Notes under the pieces: model-generated | Seen by the model: the letters and a program-made list of their open reading frames with translations, nothing else | Database searches by the model: none | What the model was told of the DNA's origin: nothing | Assembly: GCA_027487945.1 (NCBI GenBank) | Contig: JAIYCQ010000048.1 | Span: forward strand, 117,989 to 181,988 | From: Caulobacteraceae bacterium | GTDB lineage: Bacteria > Pseudomonadota > Alphaproteobacteria > Caulobacterales > Caulobacteraceae | Direction of reading: 5' to 3' | Length of the DNA: 64,000 bases | Translations under genes and position numbers: made by a program | Part shown: positions 37,509 through 46,173 of the stretch, in pieces | How the letters are laid out: every line of letters starts with the position of its first letter | Numbering within the stretch: the first letter of the stretch is position 1

Positions 37509-37640
37509 GATCGACCTGGCCGACCAGCGCCTGCAAGCGATTGAATTTATTGCGTTATATGTCTGTTAGGGATGCCGTTGCCCGGCATTTTTTGCCGAGT
37601 AGCAGGCATGGGTGGCAATTCCTGCCGGGCGCCCCGGAGG

Positions 37641-37679
37641 AAAAGGCTGCCGGGCGAGGCTTCTGGAGCCCCGCCCGGC
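37641..37679 (-). terminator. Intrinsic terminator after flagellin 37688-38512
   Basis: Minus strand GCCGGGCGGGGCT-ccaga-AGCCTCGCCCGGC-agccTTTTcc. Confidence 0.65.
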
Positions 37680-37687
37680 GTCGCGGC

Positions 37688-38512
37688 CTACTGGAACAGT
37701 CGGGTCAGCGACTGGGTCGACGTGTTCGCGATCGAGAGCGCCTGGACACCGAGCTGCTGCTTGGTCTGCAGAGCCTGGAGCTTGGCGCTTTCCTTCGCGA
37801 GGTCAGCGTCGACCAGATTGCCAACACCCGCGTCGAGGCTGTCCTGCAGCTTGCCGACGAAGGTCGCGTGCGCATCGAGAGCCTTGGACTTGGTGCCAAG
37901 GCGCGCGAGAGCAGCGCCGGTATTGGTGATGGAGGTCGAGACCGTCGTGATCATGGCCGCAGCCAGGGTCGACGTTCCGATCGAGCCCGCCGCAGCGACG
38001 GTCACGATGGTTCCGCCCAGCGCCATGACCTCAGCAGCCACGGTCAGCTTGGACGATCCATCCGCATTGGCGAGGGCCGCGATTGCGGTAGCGCCGGTCT
38101 TGATGAGATTGGTCCCATTAAAATCGGCGTTCGTCACGGCCTTGGTGATCTGGTCACGCAGGGCCTTGAAGTCCTCGTTCAGTGCGGACCGGCTGGTGGT
38201 GTCGAGGGTGGTGTCCGACGCCGCCAGGGCCTTTTCCTTCATCTGCAACAGCAGATCAGAGACGCTTTCGCCGGCTGCGATCGCCACGTCGAGCGTGGAG
38301 CGACTACGGTCGAGCGAATCCTTCACCGCATTCAGGGCCATCGAGGTACCGCGTTGCGTCTGGGCGATGGCCCAGATGGCGCCGTTGTCCTTCGCGCTGG
38401 AAACCTTCTTGCCGGTGTTGATGCGGCTCTGCGTTTGCGACAGTTCCATGTTGGTCGCGTTGAGGTTCTGGAGCGCAACCATCGCGCCCACGTTCGTGTT
38501 GACCGAGTTCAT
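37688..38512 (-). CDS. Flagellin
   Basis: [55 protein letters not shown]; start set to ATG at 38512. Confidence 0.96.
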   Translation of the reverse strand: MNSVNTNVGAMVALQNLNATNMELSQTQSRINTGKKVSSAKDNGAIWAIAQTQRGTSMALNAVKDSLDRSRSTLDVAIAAGESVSDLLLQMKEKALAASDTTLDTTSRSALNEDFKALRDQITKAVTNADFNGTNLIKTGATAIAALANADGSSKLTVAAEVMALGGTIVTVAAAGSIGTSTLAAAMITTVSTSITNTGAALARLGTKSKALDAHATFVGKLQDSLDAGVGNLVDADLAKESAKLQALQTKQQLGVQALSIANTSTQSLTRLFQ

Positions 38513-38544
38513 CGGGTTTCCTTCCATTCTGGTCGGGGGGATGC

Positions 38545-38558
38545 CCGGCTTTTGCCGG
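38545..38558 (-). promoter_or_regulatory. Leader hairpin in flagellin mRNA (CCGGC-AAAA-GCCGG)
   Basis: Perfect 5-bp stem, A4 loop, between the sigma-54 promoter and start codon. Confidence 0.4.
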
Positions 38559-38586
38559 CGAGCATTCTTGCTCACCCACAGCCATC

Positions 38587-38601
38587 GCAAGGTCCGGGCC
38601 A
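38587..38601 (-). promoter_or_regulatory. Sigma-54 promoter of flagellin gene 37688-38512
   Basis: Minus strand TGGCCCGGACCTTGC (GG-N10-GC). Confidence 0.8.
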
Positions 38602-38690
38602 GCCGGAGCCGAACGGGCCGCCTGTTATGGACCTGTTTTTATTGGATTATTTTCGAGGCGCGGGCGCGTTGACCGGAGCCTGAACGCGAA

Positions 38691-38715
38691 CCGCCCGGCG
38701 CGATTGGCCGGGCGG
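38691..38715 (-). terminator. Strong hairpin after flaF (no clear U-tract)
   Basis: CCGCCCGGC-gcgattg-GCCGGGCGG. Confidence 0.4.
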
Positions 38716-38750
38716 CAGAGATTGCCGGAGATTGTGAGCGGGCGGCCGCG

Positions 38751-39113
38751 TCAGGCCGCCTCGGCCCCGCCGGAGAGACCGTTCATCATGATGCGGTTGA
38801 TGTCGATCAGGGGCTCGATTTCCTCTTCACGCCGGATCACCGCACTGGTGTGCCGGCTGACCCAGAGGCTCAGGGAAATGATCTGGGCGCGCAGGGGAAT
38901 CGGCAGCTGGTTGGCAGGGTCAGAGCAGTCGCTGGCCAGCGCCGACCACAGACGCCGGTTCCAGTCGAGCGCCTCGATACGCCCCTTGATGTCCGTGTCC
39001 GGCAGCTCTGCGGCCTGCATGAGGGCGCGCGTGACCTGACCGAAAAGGCGGTACTCCGCCTCACGCGGATTTTCAGCCCGCGCCGCGGCCTGCTGGTACG
39101 CCTGCAGCGACAT
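38751..39113 (-). CDS. flaF: Flagellar biosynthesis regulator FlaF
   Basis: [34 protein letters not shown]; adjacent to flbT. Confidence 0.92.
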   Translation of the reverse strand: MSLQAYQQAAARAENPREAEYRLFGQVTRALMQAAELPDTDIKGRIEALDWNRRLWSALASDCSDPANQLPIPLRAQIISLSLWVSRHTSAVIRREEEIEPLIDINRIMMNGLSGGAEAA

Positions 39114-39498
39114 TACCCAACCTTTCGTCTTCGTACTCAATCAGCTTCCGGCACAGCATGAGCGCCTTGTAGTACTCTTTGCTCATCGCGTGCTTGGAGA
39201 TGGAAACGCAGTCGGCAAGGACGTCCGGATTGCGGATGACGCCCATGAACTCTGACAGCCTGCGCACGAATTCATCATAGTAGCGGAGCGCCCCGGGCTC
39301 ATCGAGATACATCATCATCACCGGGAAGTAGATCATCCGGGCCGGCGTCACGGCCTCTTCCGGCTGCATGATGTCCTTCTCGCGAAGCACGGATGCCTTG
39401 TTCTGGAGAACCAGGACTCCGCGCCGATCGCCGTTCTGCACGACGGCGCCGTTGAGAACGAACTTCTCTCCGGGCTTCAGCGACAGTTTGAGCGGCAA
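39073..39498 (-). CDS. flbT: Flagellar biosynthesis repressor FlbT
   Basis: (TTG start) [49 protein letters not shown]. Confidence 0.93.
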   Translation of the reverse strand: MPLKLSLKPGEKFVLNGAVVQNGDRRGVLVLQNKASVLREKDIMQPEEAVTPARMIYFPVMMMYLDEPGALRYYDEFVRRLSEFMGVIRNPDVLADCVSISKHAMSKEYYKALMLCRKLIEYEDERLGNVAAGVPAGRGAG

Positions 39499-39633
39499 GG
39501 TGTCTAACTCCGAAGTCGGGGGCGCGGTCGTCCGCGGAACCAACGCTCCGTAGAATCCACCCGCCCGGTGAAGGGAACGCTAAGGTCGCACGGTTAACGG
39601 GACCTTGCCCAGCCTGCGGCCTCTCGCCGCTGG

Positions 39634-39648
39634 TTAATGCGCCGTTAG
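39634..39648 (+). promoter_or_regulatory. Near-consensus CtrA box TTAA-N7-TTAG
   Basis: TTAATGCGCCGTTAG 36 nt upstream of the FlmG-like ORF; one mismatch to TTAA-N7-TTAA. Confidence 0.5.
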
Positions 39649-39684
39649 GCATAACCGGCGCATCCGGAGGCGGTAGTGTAGTCC

Positions 39685-41499
39685 ATGCACCGATGGAGTC
39701 GCGCGCCCATGCGCCAGCCAAAGCTCAAGTCGCAGACCTCGGCGATCGCGCTCGGCGTCGAGCCGATCCAGATCGCTGCAGCCGCGCCGCGCATGTCGGG
39801 GCAGGTCGCCGGCGACTCCGGTTCGCGCGCCGCGTTGGACCGCCTGAACACCGCCGTGGCCGAGCTAAAGGCCGTAGCCGTTCAACCGCTGCTGCAGGAG
39901 GCCGTCGCCGCGCTGCAGGCGGACGATTTCAAGGCCGGCGGCGATCTGGCCATCCGCGCGCTGGAAATGGACGAGCGGAACGGCTTCGGCTGGTATCTGC
40001 TGGCCATCGCCCGCGAGAGGGCCGGCGACTTCGCAACATCGGTAAAGTGCTACGAGTCCGCGCTGGCGCTCATTCCGGACCATGCCGAGGTGGCCAACGA
40101 TCTGGGGCGCCTCGCCTACCGCATGGGCATGGTGGGCACGGCAGAGAAGCTCTTCCTCCACTACCTGGCCAGCCACCCCGAGTCGTTCGAAGCCGCCAAC
40201 AACCTCGCCTGCGCCGTAAGGGACCAGGGACGGTTCGCCGAGGCGATCGAGATCCTCCGGCCCGCGATCCATGCGACACCGGACAGCGCGCTTCTGTGGA
40301 ACACCCTGGGCACCGTGATCGGGGAAGAGGGCGATCCCGCCACCTCGACCACCTTTTTCGACGAGGCGCTTCGGCTCGATCCGCTGTTCGCGAAGGCGCG
40401 ATACAATCGCGGCAATGCGAGGCTGTCGCGCGGCGACCGCCAGGGCGCGCTGGAAGACTGCGAGACCGCGATGGCCGCGCCGATGGCGCCGGACGAGCGG
40501 CTGATGATGGAGCTGGCACGCTCCACCATCCTCATGGCCCTGGGCCGCGTCGGCGAAGGCTGGGACGCCTACGAAGCGCGGCGCGACCCGGCCTTCGCCG
40601 ACGTCACCCACTATCTCATCGACCGGCCCGTATGGGCGCCGGACAGTCCACTGGCGGGGCGCACGCTGCTGGTCATCGGGGAGCAGGGTCTGGGCGACGA
40701 GGTGATGTTCGCCAATGTCCTGCCGGACCTGCTCGAGGCGCTCGGGCCCGAGGGGCGGCTGATCCTGGCGGTCGAGCCGCGTCTGGCGCCGCTGTTCCAG
40801 CGCAGCTTCCCGGACGCTCTCGTGGGCCCGCATGCCACCTATAAGGTGGATGCACGCTCGGTGCGCACTGTGACCTTCCTTGACGATCTCGAGGCGGTCG
40901 ACCTCTGGACCCCGATCGGCTCCCTGCTGCGCCGCTTCCGGAGAACCGTTGAGGCCTTCCCCGCCCGGGAGCGGTTCCTGACGCCGGACCCGGCCCGGGT
41001 CGCGCACTGGCGATCAACCCTCGCCCCCCTGCCCGGCCTGAAGGTCGGGCTGCTGTGGAAGAGCCTGCTGATCAACAGCGCCCGTCACCGCTTCTTCTCG
41101 CCGTTCGAACAGTGGGCGCCGATCCTCAAGACCCCGGGGGTCAGCTTCATCAACCTGCAGTACGGCGACTGTGACGCCGAACTGGCGTTCGCGCGACGCG
41201 AGTTCGGCATAGAGATCTTCCAGCCGCCGCAGATCGACCTGAAGCAGGATCTGGACGACATCGCGGCGCTCTGCTGCGCCACGGACCTGGTGCTCGGGTT
41301 CTCTAACGCGACGATCAACCTCGCCGGCGCCTGCGGCGCGCCGGTCTGGCTCATGACCGTCGACGGGGCCTGGACCAGACTGGGGAGCGAGGCCTACCCA
41401 TGGTATCCACAGGCCCGCTGCTTCGCCTCGAGCGACTACCAGGACTGGACGCCGGTGATGGGCGAGGTCGCGCAGGCCCTCGCGCTTCAGGCAGGCTGA
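39685..41499 (+). CDS. flmG: FlmG-like flagellin glycosyltransferase (TPR N-terminus, glycosyltransferase-like C-terminus)
   Basis: TPR repeats (GWYLLAIARERAGDFATSVKCYESALALIPDHAEVANDLGRLAY); C-term GLLWKS...GCAAPVWLMTVDGAW-type fold; flagellin-cluster context. Confidence 0.8.
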   Translation: MHRWSRAPMRQPKLKSQTSAIALGVEPIQIAAAAPRMSGQVAGDSGSRAALDRLNTAVAELKAVAVQPLLQEAVAALQADDFKAGGDLAIRALEMDERNGFGWYLLAIARERAGDFATSVKCYESALALIPDHAEVANDLGRLAYRMGMVGTAEKLFLHYLASHPESFEAANNLACAVRDQGRFAEAIEILRPAIHATPDSALLWNTLGTVIGEEGDPATSTTFFDEALRLDPLFAKARYNRGNARLSRGDRQGALEDCETAMAAPMAPDERLMMELARSTILMALGRVGEGWDAYEARRDPAFADVTHYLIDRPVWAPDSPLAGRTLLVIGEQGLGDEVMFANVLPDLLEALGPEGRLILAVEPRLAPLFQRSFPDALVGPHATYKVDARSVRTVTFLDDLEAVDLWTPIGSLLRRFRRTVEAFPARERFLTPDPARVAHWRSTLAPLPGLKVGLLWKSLLINSARHRFFSPFEQWAPILKTPGVSFINLQYGDCDAELAFARREFGIEIFQPPQIDLKQDLDDIAALCCATDLVLGFSNATINLAGACGAPVWLMTVDGAWTRLGSEAYPWYPQARCFASSDYQDWTPVMGEVAQALALQAG

Positions 41500-41517
41500 G
41501 CGGGGAGCGCGACAGTC

Positions 41518-42237
41518 ATGGTCCTCGCGATCCTGCAGGCGCGCATGTCCTCCACCCGGCTGCCGGGGAAGGTGATGGCGGACCTGGCGGGCGCGCCGAT
41601 GATCCTGCGCCAGATCGAGCGGCTGCGGCGGGCGCCGAGCCTGACGCGCATCGTTGTGGCGACCTCTGTCCAGCCCGGTGACGATCCGCTGTCCGAGGCC
41701 CTGGCGGCGGCGGCCGTGCCGGTGTTCCGGGGGCCTCTGGACGATGTGCTGGCCCGTTTCATCGGCGCCATCGACGCCTTTGGTCCGGCCGACGTCGCGG
41801 TCAGGCTGACCGCCGACTGCCCGTTGGCCGATCCGGCGGTGATCGAGGCCACCCTGGCCCTCCGGCAAGTCACTGACGCGGACTACACGGCCAACGCAGG
41901 CGAACGCCGGACCTTTCCCAAGGGGCTGGACGTCGAGGTCTTCAAGGTCGCGGCCCTGCGCGCGGCGGCGGCGGAGTCGACGGACCCCTACGACCGGGAG
42001 CATGTGACGCCGTTCCTCTACCGTCGGCCGGAACGCTTCGCCCTCGCCTTCCACCACCAGACTGTGGACGAAGGCGACGTGCGCTGGACGGTCGACCGGC
42101 CGGACGATCTGGCATTTGTTCGCGCTGTTTATGACGCGCTCTATCTGGTCGATCCGGCCTTCAGCAGCGACGACGTCCGCGCCTTCGTCCGCAGCCGTCC
42201 GGACCTGCTGCTTCTGGGGGGAGACCGCCGCCTGTGA
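41518..42237 (+). CDS. Cytidylyltransferase domain protein (SpsF/PseF-like)
   Basis: MVLAILQARMSSTRLPGKVMADLAGAPMILRQIERLRR; VRLTADCPLADPAVIE. Confidence 0.88.
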   Translation: MVLAILQARMSSTRLPGKVMADLAGAPMILRQIERLRRAPSLTRIVVATSVQPGDDPLSEALAAAAVPVFRGPLDDVLARFIGAIDAFGPADVAVRLTADCPLADPAVIEATLALRQVTDADYTANAGERRTFPKGLDVEVFKVAALRAAAAESTDPYDREHVTPFLYRRPERFALAFHHQTVDEGDVRWTVDRPDDLAFVRAVYDALYLVDPAFSSDDVRAFVRSRPDLLLLGGDRRL

Positions 42238-42797
42238 CCGCCCCGACCATCATCCTGCGCGATCTCATCGAGGCCGACCGTCCAGGGCTCCTCGCCTGGC
42301 GCAACAGCCCCGAGGTGGCCGCCTACATGTACTCCGACCATGCGATCAGTCCTGCGGAGCACGACCGCTGGTTCGACGGCGTCGCCGGCGACGCGCGCCG
42401 CCGCTACTGGATCATTGAGGTCAACGGCGAGCCGGTCGGGCTGGCCAACCTCGCCGACATCGACCTCACGCACCGCCGCTGCGCCTGGGCCTATTACCTC
42501 GCCAGCCCCTCTGTCAGAGGCCTGGGCGTCGGCTCGTTCGTCGAGTTCCAGGTCATCGAGCACGTGTTCGGGACGCTGAAACTGGACAAGCTCTGGTGCG
42601 AGGTGCTGGCCTCGAACGAGCCAGTCTGGAAGCTGCACATGCTCCATGGCTTCGAGCGCGAGGCGCTCTTCCGTGGCCACGTCATCAAGAACGGCAGGCG
42701 CGTCGATGTCGTGGGACTTGGCCTGCTGGCGCAGGACTGGGCGGCGCGACGGGACGACATGGCCGCCCGCCTGCGGGCCCGGGGCTTCACGCTCTGA
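42234..42797 (+). CDS. UDP-4-amino-4,6-dideoxy-N-acetyl-beta-L-altrosamine N-acetyltransferase (PseH-like)
   Basis: IILRDLIEADRPGLLAWRNSPEVAAYMYSDHAIS...RCAWAYYLASPSVRGLGVGSFVEF...KLWCEVLASNEPVWKLHMLHGFEREALFRGHV; ATGA-type coupling to the upstream gene. Confidence 0.88.
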   Translation: MTAPTIILRDLIEADRPGLLAWRNSPEVAAYMYSDHAISPAEHDRWFDGVAGDARRRYWIIEVNGEPVGLANLADIDLTHRRCAWAYYLASPSVRGLGVGSFVEFQVIEHVFGTLKLDKLWCEVLASNEPVWKLHMLHGFEREALFRGHVIKNGRRVDVVGLGLLAQDWAARRDDMAARLRARGFTL

Positions 42798-42867
42798 CGG
42801 AACATCGGCCCGGGTGACGGGTTGAATCCTGCAGCAGGGCGCCCGCCCCCGAGCCGCCGGAGTTCCC

Positions 42868-43080
42868 ATGACCAAGCCGTCCGACGACCAAAATCCCGCG
42901 AACACGAACGACGACGACACCGCCTTCGCCCCCGCGCTCGCCGGCGCCGGACGCAAGGTCAACCCGACCGACGCGGTTGACGACGACGCTGACCCCCATG
43001 TCGACCGTCAGCTGGACAGGGGCCTGAAGGAAACCTTCCCGGCCAGCGACCCGGTATCGATCAACCCCGGAGCTGACTGA
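42868..43080 (+). CDS. Small conserved hypothetical protein (70 aa)
   Basis: C-terminal DRQLDRGLKETFPASDPVSINPGAD, a motif seen in many small proteobacterial proteins. Confidence 0.7.
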   Translation: MTKPSDDQNPANTNDDDTAFAPALAGAGRKVNPTDAVDDDADPHVDRQLDRGLKETFPASDPVSINPGAD

Positions 43081-43193
43081 CGACGCCGGGCCTCATCCCT
43101 CCGAAACCGGCTTGAATGTCCGGCAGACGGCATTAGGCTGACGTTGAATTGAACGTTTGTTTGAGGCTGGCGTCGCCGCCTCGGGGGATGAAG

Positions 43194-44063
43194 ATGAGCC
43201 AGCGCTTCGAAGGCACTGAAGACTACGTCGCAACCGATGATCTGAAGATCGCCGTCAACGCCGCCATCGCTCTGCAGCGTCCGCTGCTGATCAAGGGCGA
43301 ACCGGGAACCGGCAAGACGGTGCTGGCCGAGCAGGTCGCCAAGGCGCTCGGCAGCAAGCTGATCACCTGGCACATCAAGTCGACGACCAAGGCCAGCCAG
43401 GGCCTGTACGAGTATGACGCGGTGACCCGCCTTCGCGACAGCCAGCTGGGCGAAGAGCGCGTCAAGGACGTGAAGAACTACATCAAGAAGGGCAAGCTCT
43501 GGGAAGCGTTCGAGTCGGACGCCCGCCCGGTGCTGCTGATCGACGAGATCGACAAGGCCGACATCGAGTTCCCGAATGACCTCCTGCAGGAGCTCGATCG
43601 GATGGAATTCTACGTCTACGAGACCGGCGAGACGATCAGCGCCAAGATCCGCCCGGTGATCATCATCACCTCCAACAACGAGAAGGAACTGCCGGACGCC
43701 TTCCTGCGCCGCTGCTTCTTCCACTACATCCGCTTCCCCGACGAAGAGACCATGCAGAAGGTCGTCGACGTCCACTATCCGGGCATCAAGCAGAAGCTTG
43801 TCGCCGAGGCGCTGCGCATCTTCTACGACATGCGCAAGGTGCCGGGCCTGAAGAAGAAGCCGTCGACCAGCGAGCTGCTGGACTGGCTCAAGCTGCTGAT
43901 GGTCGAGGACATCGACGAGGCCATGCTGAAGGAAAAGGATCCCACCAAACTGATCCCGCCCCTGCACGGCGCGCTGCTCAAGAACGAGCAGGACGTCCAC
44001 CTGTTCGAACGGCTCGCCTTCCTGGCCCGTCGCGAAGGCAGCGGCGCGCGGCCGGGCCAGTAG
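43194..44063 (+). CDS. MoxR-family AAA+ ATPase
   Basis: LLIKGEPGTGKTVLAEQVA Walker A; VLLIDEIDKADIEFPNDLLQELD Walker B. Confidence 0.92.
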   Translation: MSQRFEGTEDYVATDDLKIAVNAAIALQRPLLIKGEPGTGKTVLAEQVAKALGSKLITWHIKSTTKASQGLYEYDAVTRLRDSQLGEERVKDVKNYIKKGKLWEAFESDARPVLLIDEIDKADIEFPNDLLQELDRMEFYVYETGETISAKIRPVIIITSNNEKELPDAFLRRCFFHYIRFPDEETMQKVVDVHYPGIKQKLVAEALRIFYDMRKVPGLKKKPSTSELLDWLKLLMVEDIDEAMLKEKDPTKLIPPLHGALLKNEQDVHLFERLAFLARREGSGARPGQ

Positions 44064-44097
44064 CCGCCGTCAACGACACCCATCGGTCGTGAAACCA

Positions 44098-44128
44098 GGG
44101 GGCAGGTCATCATACCTGTCCCCTTTTT
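44098..44128 (+). terminator. Intrinsic terminator after the MoxR gene
   Basis: GGGGGCAGGT-catcat-ACCTGTCCCC-TTTTT. Confidence 0.85.
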
Positions 44129-44219
44129 CATGTTTGAAAGCCGTGCGTTACCGCAATTTCACTGGTTCGCCCGTCGGCTCTGCGCCACGTTTCGGTCACG
44201 AACCGAAAGGGACCTGCCC

Positions 44220-44930
44220 ATGAACCGCCCCCTCCTGTTGCTCGCCGGCGTCGCCCTGCTGGCCCTCGGCGCCTGCGACCATCCAGACGCCGCCCGGCAA
44301 CGCGCTGCCAACGCCCTCAAGGTGGTGAGCAAGCTCGACTGTCCCGAGCGACAGGGCGAGCTGAAGCGCAGCACGGCGGCCAGCGACGGCCTGTCCTGCG
44401 TCTACGTCAGCGACCGGGCCGAGGTGACCTTGAGGGTGATCCAGGTCTCCGGCGCGCCAGCCGATGCGCTGGCCCCGATCGAGACCGAGCTCAAGGCCCT
44501 GCTCCCCAACGTCGAGACGACGCCGACGCCCCCCGCCACCGAAGAGGTCGACATCCGGCTGCCGGGCGTCAGCATCCAGGCCGGTGAAGGCGGCGCCAAG
44601 GTCCGCGCCCCCGGCGTCGAGGTGAATGCCGTGGAAGGCGGCGGCGCGGAAGTGCGCGCCACCCGCAACGTGACCACCATCGCCTCGAGCGAAAAGGGTC
44701 GTGGAGACGGCGTGTCGGCCCGCTACATCCTGGCCAGCGATGACACATCCGGTGAGTGGAAGGTCGTCGGCTACGACGCCCGCGGCCCTATCGGCGGCCC
44801 GCTTGTGGTCGGGATCGTCAAGGTGCGCGACAGGCAGGGCGAGCACGACGACATCTTCAGCGATGTCAGCGACCTGGTCCGCCACAACGTCGGCGGACGC
44901 CAGTCGAAGGGCGCGGTCATAGTGGAGTGA
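44220..44930 (+). CDS. Hypothetical lipoprotein
   Basis: MNRPLLLLAGVALLALGAC lipobox; internal PGV..A..GGA.VRA repeats. Confidence 0.72.
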   Translation: MNRPLLLLAGVALLALGACDHPDAARQRAANALKVVSKLDCPERQGELKRSTAASDGLSCVYVSDRAEVTLRVIQVSGAPADALAPIETELKALLPNVETTPTPPATEEVDIRLPGVSIQAGEGGAKVRAPGVEVNAVEGGGAEVRATRNVTTIASSEKGRGDGVSARYILASDDTSGEWKVVGYDARGPIGGPLVVGIVKVRDRQGEHDDIFSDVSDLVRHNVGGRQSKGAVIVE

Positions 44931-45288
44931 CTTCGGTCACCTTGTAGGCCAGCAGCCGCCCCTCCTCGTCGGCCACGGAGACATACTCGCCCACCGAGAA
45001 CCGGTGCTCGCCCAGGCGGTGCACCGGTTCATCATCTGCGTCATCGGCGTCGTCATAGTCGAAGAACCAGGTCTGCCCCTTGCGGGCCAGCCGGCCGGTG
45101 ACGGCCTCCTCCTCGGGGGCGAAGCGGCGGACCGAGCAGTCGGGCTTGACCTTCTGGAAGGCGTCGACGTCGAGCTTCCCGTCCGCGAGCAGCGGCGCCA
45201 CGACGGTGTAGCCCCGGTGGTCGTCGCCATCGGCGAACTCGGTGCCCGGATTGCGCGCAAGGCGCATCACGATACGCGACAGCGTCAT
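44917..45288 (-). CDS. Hypothetical protein, 123 aa
   Basis: ORF with coherent RNPGTEFADGDDHRGYTVVAPLLADGKLD...; likely conserved family. Confidence 0.7.
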   Translation of the reverse strand: MTLSRIVMRLARNPGTEFADGDDHRGYTVVAPLLADGKLDVDAFQKVKPDCSVRRFAPEEEAVTGRLARKGQTWFFDYDDADDADDEPVHRLGEHRFSVGEYVSVADEEGRLLAYKVTEVTPL

Positions 45289-45312
45289 GAGGTATCCCTC
45301 GTCCTGGTGGGT

Positions 45313-46125
45313 CTAGTGGGAGAGAAACAGCGACGGACCGTCGTTGTTCAGCAGCGTGCGGGTCGTCCCGCCGAAAATGTACTCCTGCAGGCGCGGGTGC
45401 CCGAAGGCCCCGGCCACCAGGAGATCCGCCGAAACCCGGGCCGCGCCATCGAGCAGCAGCTGGGCGGCGTCGCCGGTCTCGTTGATCAGCATCACCTCCG
45501 CGGCCACGTTCCGGGCCGAAAAGAACGCCTTCAGCCGGTCAGGGTCGAAGCTCCGCGACGAGGCGCCGGGCGCGGCCAGGATGACGACCCGCGAGGCCTT
45601 CTCCAGCAACGGCAGCGCCGTGCGCGCGGCGCGCGAAGCCTCCTTGCCGCCATCCCAGGCGAGGGCGACCACGCCATCGGCGCGGAGGCCCGGCCGGGCG
45701 ACGATGGTCGGACGCTGCTCATCGGCGACCATCTGCTGGAAGGCTTCCGCCAGCGGCCCGCGGCCGCGGGCCGCCTCGGTGTCGAACAGCACCACGTCGG
45801 ACAGCCGGCCCTCCATGGACAGCCCCGCCCATACCGGCGTCTCCAGGCCGACAAAGGTCGTCTTTGCATAGCCGCACGCAGCGCAGGCAGCGCGGGCGGC
45901 GCGCTCACCCTCCGCAGCGGCCTCCTTGAGGCTGTCCATGGCGGTGATCTGGACGCCGCCCATGAAGCCCTCGCCCATCCAGGGCATCAGGTCAGCAATG
46001 TCTGCCGGCGCATGCACCGCGGCGACCTCGGCCCCGAACGGGGCGGCGATCGCCGCCGCGTATTCCAGAACCCGCGCATCGTGCGTCCCGCCGGCCAGCG
46101 GAGCCATTATCCTCGCCCAACTCAT
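45313..46125 (-). CDS. Universal stress protein (UspA family, tandem domains)
   Basis: MSWARIMAPLAGGTHDARVLEYAAAIAAPFGAEVAAVH; C-term ADLLVAGAFGHPRLQEYIFGGTTRTLL. Confidence 0.9.
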   Translation of the reverse strand: MSWARIMAPLAGGTHDARVLEYAAAIAAPFGAEVAAVHAPADIADLMPWMGEGFMGGVQITAMDSLKEAAAEGERAARAACAACGYAKTTFVGLETPVWAGLSMEGRLSDVVLFDTEAARGRGPLAEAFQQMVADEQRPTIVARPGLRADGVVALAWDGGKEASRAARTALPLLEKASRVVILAAPGASSRSFDPDRLKAFFSARNVAAEVMLINETGDAAQLLLDGAARVSADLLVAGAFGHPRLQEYIFGGTTRTLLNNDGPSLFLSH

Positions 46126-46173
46126 TTGGATCTCCTTTGTCGTCACAATGGCTGCATCAGGCAGAACCGGTCA

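Noticed and set aside
36032-38683. 883-aa plus-strand ORF across the flagellin genes
   Set aside because: Its internal repeats only mirror the paralogous flagellin genes on the opposite strand.
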